From Endozoicomonas euniceicola (GTDB taxonomy: Bacteria > Pseudomonadota > Gammaproteobacteria > Pseudomonadales > Endozoicomonadaceae), in contig NZ_CP103300.1 of the NCBI RefSeq assembly GCF_025562755.1, positions 1,116,001-1,180,000 on the forward strand: a stretch of DNA of 64,000 nucleotides, given 5' to 3'. Both the position numbers and the translations under genes were made by a program. The notes beneath the pieces are model-generated. The model was not told where the DNA came from, did no database searches, and worked only from the letters and a program-made list of their open reading frames with translations. Within the stretch, counting starts at the first letter, position 1; every line of letters starts with the position of its first letter. Shown here piece by piece: positions 16,921 to 25,446 of the stretch.

Positions 16921-19818
16921 TCAAAAGTCTGCATTGTAATAGTACGAATCTTCACCGATTTTGAGTTTTTCGTATTTGTAAAAGTCCTCAAGACAATAGT
17001 CTAAATAATAATGGTATTTAATAAAGCTCGAACCTTCACGGATACTCCGTTGTTTGTGTCTGCGAAATTTATCATGACATACATATAAGTAATGATTGTA
17101 TTTATCGTGACCGAAAAAATTTTCCATGAGCGAGTGATGGAGGGGGCCTAGATAACCCCCATCTATTAATTCGTAAGATGGAGTAGAAGGTTCATCCTCT
17201 ACCATAAAATCAGAGTTTTTGCACTTTAAGACCCCATTATCGCTAGTAATCAGGTTGCATTTTGCCGGGTTGACCATCAGGTTAACCTGTATATTTCCAT
17301 CTCTATTTTCACAACCTGTACTCAACAAATTGATTTCATTATAAAATTTAATATTCTTACAATCGTAGTAGAAGGAGTTTCCTGCTTTTATATTTCTGAC
17401 TGGGCTTGACTTTCCTGTTAATTCTTGAACAGGTGTAAATGATAAAATACTGTCGGTTAGCAACAGATACTCTTCTATATCAGATTGCTCATTTCCATCA
17501 TTCGGTACATGAATATAAGGGTATATAAGCTGTTGGTATCTGCTGGAAACCTCATTTCTCAATTCCATGGGATGCTGCCACCAGTACTGACCTATAACCT
17601 TTAATATTTCAGGGGAAGGGTTAGTTTCAATATCATTCGGAAACAGGTCCTGAATATTACGATAAAACCGTAGCAGAACTTTGGCTTCCTGAGCTAAACG
17701 TAGCTTTTCACAGGAGTCTGAATCAGAAAAATCACTCCTGAGACAAAGACTCATAATACCTGCAAGGAAAGCATACCGTTCAGAGGAATCACCCCTGAAA
17801 TAAGAGTAAATAGTGTCTGGAAGGAAAACATCCAGTAGTGGATAATTAAACCTTAGCCTTTGTAAGGTCGCCATAATTTCAGAATATTTTCTATGCCCCA
17901 AGGCCGGGTGATGAATAAAAGCATCATTCTGGCGATCCGCCTTTACCCCTTCGAATAAATAACTGCATGATAATACATCATTATCACAGACCCAGGTGTT
18001 GATATTGAAGTCCTTCTCCCTATTGGGCAAAATACCAATACTCCGTTTCCAGTCCTGCTGGGAAAAGTCCAGCCTTTTGCCTCCTTCCCACTCAAGAGTT
18101 TCTCCATTGTAAATAATCTTTAAACCTTCCTGTTCATGAAGGCTTTCTAACTGTGGCTTAAAACCGATTCGTGGATGATCCGAAATGGACCATAACCGGC
18201 TGATTAACTCTCTCCCGACCTCATCATTTTTCACCATGATGATGCCTGTATTAAAAGGTGTCACAGACTCAACACCATCACGAGCCAGCAATAGCGACTT
18301 GCCCTTGCCGTACTCTTCAACGGCTCGATCCAGCATAGACTGAGTGGATCTGAAGTCATTCACCACAACATCACTATCCAGCCAGACCACCCACTGCCCC
18401 TCTGGTATTTTTTCATGTTCAAGTATGTCTTTGAGAACAGCCACTTTGACCCAGTACTTTTGCTTATTACCGAGGGCATTAAATACCCGCCACCATGACA
18501 AATTTTTCTTTCCATATATGAAACTGGCTTGTTTATCTAACGTGTAAAAGTGGTACTCCACTTGTCGGCTAACCGCCCATGAAAGATGATTCATCTGTAC
18601 TGGCTGGCTAAAATCCTTTATATCACCTCCAGAAACCACTTTATGAACATGCTTCAATCTGGGTAGCTTCTCCGAGTCGAGAAAGTAAAGCTTTGGAACA
18701 ACCCCTTTTCCATTGGTTCCCAGCGGTGCAGATTTTTCTGCCAGGAAAGAAGCGCCTGACGCAATATCTTTTTTTAATGCATCATCAACCAGCCAGTTTT
18801 TTGTTGCCAGAGTCTTCCCGGGTATAAATTCTACCAATCTTTCATTTTTAAATACGCTTTGCTCCACTTTATTAAGCCGATTTATTGAGAACCCGGTCAG
18901 TTCCCAATCATCCGCGGAGTAGTTTGAATACCTGAGGACTTTGTCACTTACTGCTGCCTGGTATACCGGAACAGATGAATTGCTCTGCACCTCACTTGCT
19001 CCTCCCTCCCTCACAGAGTCAAAACTAAAGTCTGGTTCAACTAATGAAGGGTAAATCCAGAAGGCTTTAATGTCACCACCAAAATAGCGTAACAAGTGAT
19101 GGTCAATTTCTTCATGGAGAGGGTTTAGTTTTTCCAGAATCTTTGGAATAGAAGTATGTCGTATAACCCAGGCATAGGTACCACTGTGGCAATCCGTTGA
19201 GGCGTCTTCTGTACTATAGGCGGTGGTATACAGGGTCTCAGTCACCCTATCTCTCAGACAGCGGTTATCCCAGGCGCCCAGAAACAAAATATCCCAGTTA
19301 TCGGGGAGAGAACGGTAACTCTCTTCATATAGACGCCAAAAATCTGAACCCACCGGAATACGAACGTCATCTTCAAAAATCATAACGTCCTCAGAACTAT
19401 GAAGTGCCCTGCTGGCCCTCTCCAGTATCTTTTTATGGGACAAAGCGCAGGCTGCGGTTCTGGCAGAAAGAGGGTATGAGTGAAGTGCCTGAGAGCCTGT
19501 TGTCCGACGGTTATGATGTAACCAGTGGTATTTTGGCGTTGGGGTCCAACGAGTATCAACAAGACCCTGCTCCAGCATCATCGGAACAGACATAACATCA
19601 CCGTCCAGAGCAGAGAATCGGGTATAGCGAATACTTGCGGCATCAAGCACTTTTACCATAGATGCCATTCTATCTGCGCTTTTATCCAGATTTAAAACGT
19701 AGACTCGTGGCTTTTTAAAGAGGGGGCTATTGGCTGAATCCAGACCATAAGTAACAACTGGCAATAGTATCAACAGAAAAGCAGCGCTCTTCAGTCGAGA
19801 ATAAAAAAACATGGACAT
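16921..19818 (-). CDS. Exported double glycosyltransferase (GT25 domain plus GT34-like domain)
   Basis: A 965-aa protein with a signal peptide (AAFLLILLPVVTYG) and two catalytic modules. Residues about 37-270 form a GT25 (LPS/collagen galactosyltransferase) domain: RVYVLNLDKSADRM, SARTAACALSHKKIL, and the metal motif MIFEDDVRI at about 147. Residues about 375-670 look like GT34 (galactosyl/xylosyltransferase, GMA12/MNN10 type): WVVWLDSDVVVND (DxD at 481-483), NTGIIMVKND, QLESLHEQEGL and DAFIHHPALGHR. The last 300 residues, with several cysteines, are unassigned. Export of such an enzyme is odd, since nucleotide sugars are cytosolic; it may act inside host cells. The domain calls are by motif only. 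Confidence 0.75.
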   Translation of the reverse strand: MSMFFYSRLKSAAFLLILLPVVTYGLDSANSPLFKKPRVYVLNLDKSADRMASMVKVLDAASIRYTRFSALDGDVMSVPMMLEQGLVDTRWTPTPKYHWLHHNRRTTGSQALHSYPLSARTAACALSHKKILERASRALHSSEDVMIFEDDVRIPVGSDFWRLYEESYRSLPDNWDILFLGAWDNRCLRDRVTETLYTTAYSTEDASTDCHSGTYAWVIRHTSIPKILEKLNPLHEEIDHHLLRYFGGDIKAFWIYPSLVEPDFSFDSVREGGASEVQSNSSVPVYQAAVSDKVLRYSNYSADDWELTGFSINRLNKVEQSVFKNERLVEFIPGKTLATKNWLVDDALKKDIASGASFLAEKSAPLGTNGKGVVPKLYFLDSEKLPRLKHVHKVVSGGDIKDFSQPVQMNHLSWAVSRQVEYHFYTLDKQASFIYGKKNLSWWRVFNALGNKQKYWVKVAVLKDILEHEKIPEGQWVVWLDSDVVVNDFRSTQSMLDRAVEEYGKGKSLLLARDGVESVTPFNTGIIMVKNDEVGRELISRLWSISDHPRIGFKPQLESLHEQEGLKIIYNGETLEWEGGKRLDFSQQDWKRSIGILPNREKDFNINTWVCDNDVLSCSYLFEGVKADRQNDAFIHHPALGHRKYSEIMATLQRLRFNYPLLDVFLPDTIYSYFRGDSSERYAFLAGIMSLCLRSDFSDSDSCEKLRLAQEAKVLLRFYRNIQDLFPNDIETNPSPEILKVIGQYWWQHPMELRNEVSSRYQQLIYPYIHVPNDGNEQSDIEEYLLLTDSILSFTPVQELTGKSSPVRNIKAGNSFYYDCKNIKFYNEINLLSTGCENRDGNIQVNLMVNPAKCNLITSDNGVLKCKNSDFMVEDEPSTPSYELIDGGYLGPLHHSLMENFFGHDKYNHYLYVCHDKFRRHKQRSIREGSSFIKYHYYLDYCLEDFYKYEKLKIGEDSYYYNADF

Positions 19819-20046
19819 TTTCTGGCATCCTTATCTGCTGTATTCTTAATTCACAGTTATACCGACCTGCTTCAAGCAAATTATTATCTTCGAAGGTAGC
19901 GAAATTCATATTTTTTCTCTTATGCTTTTTGGTTACACGCTACGGATTCCGCTTTCACTAATTAGCCATCTCCAGCAGTTAGCTAGTACATCCATCCTTC
20001 AAAAAGCTCCGGGGTCGGATGAACGGATCGATATAGTCTTTAACGC
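19819..20046. other. Upstream region of the glycosyltransferase gene
   Basis: Holds the promoter side of the minus-strand glycosyltransferase gene (start preceded on that strand by GGATGCC) and AT-rich DNA. A partial CTCCGGGG palindrome half lies near 20010. No gene recognised. Confidence 0.5.
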
Positions 20047-20127
20047 TTGGCCGCACAAGTATTGTCCATAATCACGAAAAGTCAATCAGCCACTACTTTT
20101 TCTGGAAGATCAGAAAACAGTAAGAAC

Positions 20128-20233
20128 GAACTCAGGTTTCATGCACTTGGCTTTACAGACAGCAACAGGCTTCTGCATATCACTTTTACCCTGAAAAACA
20201 ACAACACCTTGATTGAAGTCAGGGTGGCTCTTA
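20128..20233 (+). pseudogene. Remnant of a BrnT-family toxin gene (DUF497)
   Basis: The plus-strand frame encodes LRFHALGFTDSNRLLHITF followed by TLKNNNTLIEVRV, which matches the central strands of BrnT-type ribonuclease toxins (R-F-x-A-L-G-x-T-D-x-x-R-L-L, then the I-R-V-I-S-A-R strand). The first third of the toxin is not recognisable upstream and the C-terminal helices are missing because a hairpin repeat element begins exactly where the last strand should end. No BrnA antitoxin follows. The family call rests on one block of about 30 residues. Confidence 0.5.
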
Positions 20234-20359
20234 GGGGAGCAGCATTCAATAACTTACCGGGCTTTTGGCTGTTGGCTTTTGGCTTTTGGCTATTAGCTGC
20301 TCATACAGCCAACCGCCAAAAGCCAACGGCGGTATATTATGTTCTGCTGCTTCCCTTAA
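20231..20359 (+). repeat. Hairpin repeat element, copy A (terminal inverted repeats plus heptamer arms)
   Basis: About 129 bases. The left end TTAGGGGAGCAGCATTCAAT and the right end, whose complement begins TTAAGGGAAGCAGCAGAACA, agree at roughly 19 of 27 positions, forming imperfect terminal inverted repeats ending in TACCG. Inside, TTTTGGCTGTTGGC-type units point one way, then a conserved centre (TATTAGCTGCTCATACAG), then complementary CCAAAAGCCAA units. It lies between the BrnT remnant and the 3' end of the DUF1439 lipoprotein gene. Confidence 0.85.
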
Positions 20360-20376
20360 CTCCCTTTCAACAGGCC

Positions 20377-20988
20377 TTAAGAAGCTTTCGGAATAATCAC
20401 CAGCCTGCCCTGCTCCACCCTCACCGCAGCAGGAAAGTTGCCAAGCTTACGGTACAGTGCGTCCCCGTCATCAAGAGGAATGATTGGCAAGCTACCCAGC
20501 TCCTGCCTGAGAGCTTTCTTCAGCTGGTCAATCATCAGTGTCTCGATCATGGCAATGTCCAGATCGATATGCGCCTTCTCCAGCAGAATGTTTGAGAAAA
20601 AGAAGGCCCGGTCACCCGGCTGGTATTCCAGGTTGGCAATGCCTTCTACCTGGAAAGGAACAGGATCGGTAACGCCTCCGTCCAGATAGTTACTGAAGAC
20701 ATCCGCATCCAGCGTTCCCCTGAACTGGAAACCAATCGCCTGATAATCACCATGAAGCGTCAGTTTTGGGGTTTCCAGATAGAGCTGAACATTCACAATG
20801 GGCGGTAATACCTGCAAATTACGAATCTGTGGCGACATAAATTTCTGGTTAACCAGAGTCTGCAACTCCTCTGAGGTAAGCGTTACTGACCGGGATTGCG
20901 AACACCCGGCGAACATAGCCAGCAGCGAAAACACCAGCGCCAGCGAAAGGTTAAATGGAACGCTCCAGAATCCGACTAGCTTTTTCAA
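20377..20988 (-). CDS. DUF1439 (YceB-like) lipoprotein
   Basis: An outer-membrane or periplasmic lipoprotein of about 203 aa. The hydrophobic N-terminus ends in the lipobox LLAMFAGCSQ, and the mature part matches DUF1439: LTSEELQTLVNQKF, VQLYLETPKLTLHGDYQAIG and the ILLEKAHIDLDIAMIE block. Function is unknown. I prefer a TTG start at 20988 (protein LKKLVGFWSVPF) with GAGGG upstream; an in-frame ATG at 21072 would add a long non-signal leader inside nfi. The gene overlaps the end of nfi and is the last of the cpxR-cpxA-nfi run. Confidence 0.82.
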   Translation of the reverse strand: MKKLVGFWSVPFNLSLALVFSLLAMFAGCSQSRSVTLTSEELQTLVNQKFMSPQIRNLQVLPPIVNVQLYLETPKLTLHGDYQAIGFQFRGTLDADVFSNYLDGGVTDPVPFQVEGIANLEYQPGDRAFFFSNILLEKAHIDLDIAMIETLMIDQLKKALRQELGSLPIIPLDDGDALYRKLGNFPAAVRVEQGRLVIIPKAS

Positions 20989-21658
20989 CGATTTTCCCTC
21001 GACTTGATGCCAACCCGTCAGCCCAGCGAATGGGTTCAGGCAGCTTGTAACCGGCAAGACTGTCCTGCACAAAATGCACAGCGGAGGTCAGAGAAATTCT
21101 GTGCCCAATACTCACATACAGAGGCTTAACGCCGGTGCGGCTGCGCAGAACAGAACCAATGGTTTCCTGGCCATCCATCAACGCAACGAGGCTATCCTTT
21201 TCAACAGGCAAGGCGTCATGTTCTCCACAGAGTCTCTGTTTAGCAACACCAATGGCAGGAATACCGGACAACAGACCCACATGGCAGGCCACGCCAAATC
21301 GCCGGGGATGCGCCCTGCCCTGTCCGTCACATAATAAAAGGTCTGGTTGCACCGTCAGTTGCTGCAAAGCAGTCAGAACCGCAGGTGCTTCACGAAAAGA
21401 TAATAGCCCTGGAATATAGGGCATGCAGGTAGGCAGCTGGGCAATGGCGAAATCCACCAGCCGCATGGTTGGAAAATCAAGGACGGCCACTGCCGCCCTG
21501 GTCACAGAACCTTTTTCTTCAAAGCCGACGTCCACACCAGCCACTGTATAGACGTCTCCAACATCATCACAGCAGACAATCTGTCTGGCCATTGCCTGTT
21601 GCCAGTCCCTGGCTTCAGCAACTGTCAGGCAACGACCTTGTGATTCAAAGGTAAACAA
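20951..21658 (-). CDS. nfi: Endonuclease V
   Basis: DNA repair nuclease that cuts one base beyond deaminated adenine (hypoxanthine). The 235 aa carry the family motifs: VAGVDVGFEEKGSVTRAAVAV with the first catalytic Asp, YIPGLLSFREAPAVLTAL, LLLCDGQGRAHPRRFGVACH with the second Asp, and the late SIGHRISLTSAV. The start is TTG and overlaps the cpxA stop by about 30 bases, so translation is probably coupled to the kinase gene. The end overlaps the DUF1439 lipoprotein gene. Confidence 0.95.
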   Translation of the reverse strand: MFTFESQGRCLTVAEARDWQQAMARQIVCCDDVGDVYTVAGVDVGFEEKGSVTRAAVAVLDFPTMRLVDFAIAQLPTCMPYIPGLLSFREAPAVLTALQQLTVQPDLLLCDGQGRAHPRRFGVACHVGLLSGIPAIGVAKQRLCGEHDALPVEKDSLVALMDGQETIGSVLRSRTGVKPLYVSIGHRISLTSAVHFVQDSLAGYKLPEPIRWADGLASSRGKIVEKASRILERSI

Positions 21659-23019
21659 ATAGTGACCTCCAGACCCGGATGAACATTCCTTGCTGTAATG
21701 GTGCCGCCATGATTTTTCACAGCCCCCATCGCAATGGACGTTCCCAGCCCAAAGCCATCATTCTCTTTACCACGAGTGTCGTCCACCCTGAAGAACGGCT
21801 CAAACATTGAATCCAGCGCATCTTCCGGCATACCCGGCCCAAAGTCCCTGACAGTGACAACGGCATAACGCTTGTGCTTCTTCAGTGCCACTTCCACACG
21901 GCTGCCTTCGGGCGTAAAACGAATGGCATTGCGCACCATATTTTCAATGGCACTGCCCAGCCAGTCTTTTATACCATTGATGTCAATATCCAGCAGTTCC
22001 GTTGCGACCACCGACTTATCCTGAGCCTGAGCTTCAAAGTCAGCATCATCGACAATGCCTTCAATCAGTGCATGAAGCGGGACAGGCTCCCAGGCCAGGT
22101 CCGTCACACCGTTCTGAATACGGGAGAAACGGATAATTTCGCCAATCATCTGATCCAGACGTTCGATTTCACGTTCAATACGACTATGTTCAGATTCCGC
22201 GTCCGGCGACTTTCGCCGGGCCAGCGCCAGAGACAGTTGCAACCGGGTCAGTGGCGAACGTAATTCATGGGACACATCCCTGAGTAATCGCTCTTTGTCG
22301 TTTATAAGCGACTCAAGCTGTTCAGCCATATGGTTGAAGTCACGACCAAACTCACCCAGTTCATCCCGCCGTTCACGAACAACCTGAGCCACTCTGGCAG
22401 CCAGATCACCCTGAGCCAGCCGGCGTGATGTACCCTGTAGTTGTCGTATGGGAACCACAAGGTAGCGAGCCAGCATAATACACAGCAGAAAGCTGACCCC
22501 AAGGGCAATAATGATCAGATGCCATTGCTGAGCAAACACTTTCTTAACCCGCCAATGTACCAGGCGAGGCATCTCTTTGGTCAGGTAAAAGTCAAAAGGG
22601 GTACGGTCAATCCAGATTTTGCGAGGCCCTACCACAACAACACCACTACGGAACGTGATAACCGGCTCCCGCCGGTCATGGGTTTTGTTGTAAGCGAACT
22701 GAACTTCAGCAGGTACTGCCGGTCGCCCGACAGGTTCGCCATCAGGGGCAAAAAGATAGTAATAACTACCAGGCAACTGTCTTATAGAAAGGCTGGTCGA
22801 CCAGCCGGCCGCCATTCGTTCAACCTGCCGGGAAGCCACTTCCAGCTCCCGAAACAGGGCTCTTCGTTCAGACAGGAAATCCGCTGGGTCAACCGTAATG
22901 GCAACGGCCACCAACAGTGCCACCATCATTGACACCATGGTCAGCCAGAACCATAAGAACAGTTTCCAGAATAAACTGCGAAATGGCCAGACCAGCATTT
23001 TGTGCATTTGAGCTTTCAT
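21625..23019 (-). CDS. cpxA: Envelope-stress sensor histidine kinase, CpxA type
   Basis: Inner-membrane sensor kinase, 464 aa. Two membrane segments (about 17-43 and 166-188) bracket a periplasmic sensor, then HAMP (RYLVVPIRQLQGTSRRLAQG), the phospho-acceptor DVSHELRSPLTRLQLSLALA, the N-box ENMVRNAIRF and the glycine boxes DFGPGMPE and GFGLGTSIA. The SHELRSPLTRLQ block and overall order fit CpxA. It is encoded 40 bases after the cpxR-like regulator, as in cpxRA operons, and is followed with overlap by nfi. Periplasmic misfolding or surface sensing is the known role of the family. Confidence 0.9.
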   Translation of the reverse strand: MKAQMHKMLVWPFRSLFWKLFLWFWLTMVSMMVALLVAVAITVDPADFLSERRALFRELEVASRQVERMAAGWSTSLSIRQLPGSYYYLFAPDGEPVGRPAVPAEVQFAYNKTHDRREPVITFRSGVVVVGPRKIWIDRTPFDFYLTKEMPRLVHWRVKKVFAQQWHLIIIALGVSFLLCIMLARYLVVPIRQLQGTSRRLAQGDLAARVAQVVRERRDELGEFGRDFNHMAEQLESLINDKERLLRDVSHELRSPLTRLQLSLALARRKSPDAESEHSRIEREIERLDQMIGEIIRFSRIQNGVTDLAWEPVPLHALIEGIVDDADFEAQAQDKSVVATELLDIDINGIKDWLGSAIENMVRNAIRFTPEGSRVEVALKKHKRYAVVTVRDFGPGMPEDALDSMFEPFFRVDDTRGKENDGFGLGTSIAMGAVKNHGGTITARNVHPGLEVTICLPLNHKVVA

Positions 23020-23059
23020 TCAATCAGGTACTACAAACGTGCTTACCGCCCATGACTCC

Positions 23060-23758
23060 TCAGGGGCGGATATAGAAATAACCAGCCCCACGCACTGTTT
23101 TAATGCGTGCGGTCCCGTCAGCGCGGGTACCAATCTTTTTACGAACGTTGCTCACGTGCATATCGATGGCGCGATCATACAGGGTCAGACGGCGATTCAG
23201 TGCAATCTGGGTCAGTTCATCACGGGAGATCAGCTCACCCGCTTTTTCGATCAGGGCTTTCAGCACCATAAACTCCGTGGCCGTCAGCTCCAGTACCTCA
23301 CCATGAATAGTGGCTTCACGGTTCGCCAGATTCAGTGTGATGTCGTCAATACTCAGGGTTCTTGGGTTGCTGTCAGCTGCCTGGGGGCGGCCGCGACGCA
23401 TAATCGCCTTGATACGGGCGACCAGTTCGCGATGGTTATAGGGTTTCGGCAGATAATCGTCTGCGCCAAACTCCAGACCAATGATACGGTCGACATCATC
23501 GCCACGGGCAGTCAGCATGAGAACGGGAATATCAGAAGTCTGGCGAATTTTTTTCAGCACATCAAAGCCGTTCAGTTTCGGCAGGGTGACATCCAGCAAC
23601 ACCAGCTGGTATTCACCGGTCAGTGCAGAAAGCACACCCGATTCTCCATCGTGAACTGCCTTTACGTCATAACCTTCTGTGGCCAGATATTCGATCAGCA
23701 GCTCACATAATTCGACATCATCGTCTATCAAAAGAAGTTTTACGCTGTCGCTACTCAT
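23060..23758 (-). CDS. cpxR: Response regulator, CpxR type (OmpR/PhoB family)
   Basis: DNA-binding response regulator of 232 aa: receiver domain with LLIDDDVELCELL, phospho-acceptor Asp in LVLLDVTLPKLNG, and conserved Thr and Lys (MLTARGD, YLPKPYN). The winged-helix domain ends in the usual DMHVSNVRKKIG and IKTVRGAGYFYI. I start at the ATG preceded by GGAGTATCAA rather than at an ATG eight codons earlier. It forms an operon with cpxA. Candidate GTAAA-type repeats lie in the shared upstream region with the RND efflux genes. Confidence 0.92.
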   Translation of the reverse strand: MSSDSVKLLLIDDDVELCELLIEYLATEGYDVKAVHDGESGVLSALTGEYQLVLLDVTLPKLNGFDVLKKIRQTSDIPVLMLTARGDDVDRIIGLEFGADDYLPKPYNHRELVARIKAIMRRGRPQAADSNPRTLSIDDITLNLANREATIHGEVLELTATEFMVLKALIEKAGELISRDELTQIALNRRLTLYDRAIDMHVSNVRKKIGTRADGTARIKTVRGAGYFYIRP

Positions 23759-23821
23759 TTGATACTCCATCCAGACAAGCATGAGCGAAGAGCAGCTGCC
23801 ACTCGTGCAGTTACTCCAGAT

Positions 23822-23853
23822 AAAAAAGACCCCGGCGGGGGTACGTCGGGGTT
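23822..23853 (-). terminator. Terminator-like hairpin upstream of cpxR, minus strand
   Basis: Read on the minus strand, a 7-bp GC-rich stem (AACCCCG with CGGGGTC, one G-T pair) is followed by six T. It sits 64 bases upstream of the cpxR start and on the same strand, so it could be an attenuator in the cpxR leader or the end of a short RNA made from 23.85-24.2 kb. Confidence 0.55.
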
Positions 23854-24057
23854 AAAGTACAGCTCAATGTAACAGGGAAATTTGGCAATATGCTACCGGT
23901 CAATGCACTTGAACCTGCCGGTATCATATTGGATTTTAACTGACAGTGCAGTTACAAAATCGTACGTACCATACTGAAGCAGGCTCAAACGTCTGAAACC
24001 TGATTCAGAGTGGCTTTAAGTGTATGCCTGTTGATCTATATTTGGCGGTTAGAATCG

Positions 24058-24073
24058 GTAAGAGTCCTGTAAA
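24058..24073. promoter_or_regulatory. Possible CpxR box
   Basis: GTAAG and GTAAA in direct repeat, 6 bases apart, resemble the CpxR consensus of two GTAAA half-sites separated by about 5 bases. It lies between cpxR and the efflux operon and could serve either. One half-site mismatch and spacing make this tentative. Confidence 0.3.
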
Positions 24074-24100
24074 TGAATGATTTAATTATGGTCAGGTACA

Positions 24101-24122
24101 TTTACAGTACAAAATTTGTAAA
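24101..24122. promoter_or_regulatory. Inverted repeat, candidate operator upstream of the RND genes
   Basis: TTTACA and TGTAAA form a perfect 6-base inverted repeat with a 10-base spacer, about 120 bases before the efflux start codon. It contains GTAAA half-sites on both strands. Candidate site for CpxR or an unlinked repressor. Confidence 0.3.
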
Positions 24123-24239
24123 ACACGACTCTGGCACTATAAGACAAACCTATGAGCAGGTAGAATCTACGCATCTTTACTATATACCGCCTACCACAAA
24201 GCCCGCAAACCTTGCTGTTTTTTCTGACCGGAGCTACCA

Positions 24240-25445
24240 ATGAAACCGATAACTTCTCCCCCCCGCCAGCGACAATTATTATTGATTAGCTTTTTAATTG
24301 CATCTTTGTTTGCGCTGACCGGTTGTGATCAACAACCTCAACAACAGGGGCAGATGCCGGCACCTGCCGTTTCTGTGATTGATGTTACCCGGCAACCCGT
24401 TGGAGACTATCAGGAATTCGTTGCCCGCACCGAAGCCGTTAAAACCGTAGACCTGCGTGCGCGGGTTGAAGGCTTTCTGACCAAGCGTGATTTTATAGAA
24501 GGACAAAATGTTAAAAATGGTCAGCTACTGTTTGAGATTGACCCTAAACCTTACGAAGCAGCTCTGAAGAAAGCTGAAGCCAACCTCACCAGTGCCAAGG
24601 CCGAACGCACCAAGGCGGTCAAAGACCTTCAACGCAGTAAGGATTTATTCCAGAAAGGCCATATCAGTCAGGCTAATCTGGATACCCAGACCAGCAATCA
24701 GGCACGTGCCGAAGCCGCTGTTCAGGCAGCAGAAGCTGGTTTGGAAACCGCTAAGCTGAACCTTGGCTATACCCATATCTATGCGCCATTTGCCGGTCAG
24801 ATTGGTCGTGCCACTCAGAGCGTTGGCAACCTGGTCGGCCCATCTTCCGGTTCTCTCGCTACCCTCACAACCGTTGACCCTATGTACGTCACCTTCCAGG
24901 TCGATGAGCGCATGCTGGTCGATTATCTCCAGGATACAGGGGGGGAACGCACAAACAACGGCAATTTCGATATGCGTCTTCGCCTACCAAACGGCTCGGA
25001 ATACGACCAGCCCGGCGTCTTCAATTTTGCGGACACTCAGGTTGACCAGACCACCGGCACCCTGACCCTCCGAGCCCAGTTCCCTAACCCCCATGGCATT
25101 ATTATTCCCGGCATGTACGTGACCCTGATCGCCGAGAGCCGCAACAAACAGGATCGCCCCGTAGTGCCTCAATCCGCCATCCAGGAAAATCAGAGCGGTC
25201 GTTTTGTACTGGTGGTCAACAGTGACAACGAGGTAGAAACCCGCCAGGTCGAAATGGGACGACGCATGGGCCCGTTCTGGGTGGTTAACAGCGGTCTGAA
25301 AGCTGGTGAACAGATCATCGTGGAAGGTTTGCAGAAAGTTCGCCCCGGCGTGAAGGTTCAGCCGAATCGGGTCACTCTCGACCCGGAAAGTGGCGCTATC
25401 ATCATGCCAACTCAGACCGACACTCAGGCTCAGCAGGGTAAGTGA
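24240..25445 (+). CDS. RND efflux periplasmic adaptor (membrane fusion lipoprotein)
   Basis: A 401-aa periplasmic adaptor linking an RND pump to an outer-membrane channel, AcrA/MexA type. The signal ends at the lipobox ASLFALTGCDQ. Then come the barrel-sandwich and lipoyl halves (VKTVDLRARVEGFLTKRDF, VKNGQLLFEIDPKPYEAAL), a helical hairpin (KDLQRSKDLFQKGHISQANL), and the C-terminal IVEGLQKVRPGVKVQP. The run of seven C in codons 6-8 is notable but probably just coding. The stop overlaps nothing; the pump gene begins 2 bases later, so the two are surely one operon. No TolC-type gene follows. Confidence 0.95.
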   Translation: MKPITSPPRQRQLLLISFLIASLFALTGCDQQPQQQGQMPAPAVSVIDVTRQPVGDYQEFVARTEAVKTVDLRARVEGFLTKRDFIEGQNVKNGQLLFEIDPKPYEAALKKAEANLTSAKAERTKAVKDLQRSKDLFQKGHISQANLDTQTSNQARAEAAVQAAEAGLETAKLNLGYTHIYAPFAGQIGRATQSVGNLVGPSSGSLATLTTVDPMYVTFQVDERMLVDYLQDTGGERTNNGNFDMRLRLPNGSEYDQPGVFNFADTQVDQTTGTLTLRAQFPNPHGIIIPGMYVTLIAESRNKQDRPVVPQSAIQENQSGRFVLVVNSDNEVETRQVEMGRRMGPFWVVNSGLKAGEQIIVEGLQKVRPGVKVQPNRVTLDPESGAIIMPTQTDTQAQQGK

Positions 25446-25446
25446 G

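Larger units (their letters stand above)
23854..24239. other. Divergent control region between cpxR and the RND efflux genes
   Basis: About 385 bases, together with the cpxR leader making nearly 480 bases between divergent genes. It has several GTAAA-like and TTTACA-like words (annotated separately) and a few TA-rich blocks. No protein-coding frame is credible. A short RNA on the minus strand ending at the terminator is possible. Confidence 0.5.

Noticed and set aside
24257..24266. Run of seven C at the start of the RND adaptor gene as a phase-variation switch
   Set aside because: Seven is short, several similar runs occur inside genes here (for example near 35411 and 62670), and the frame is needed for an intact gene. 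Only the nine-G tract at 56791 was kept.
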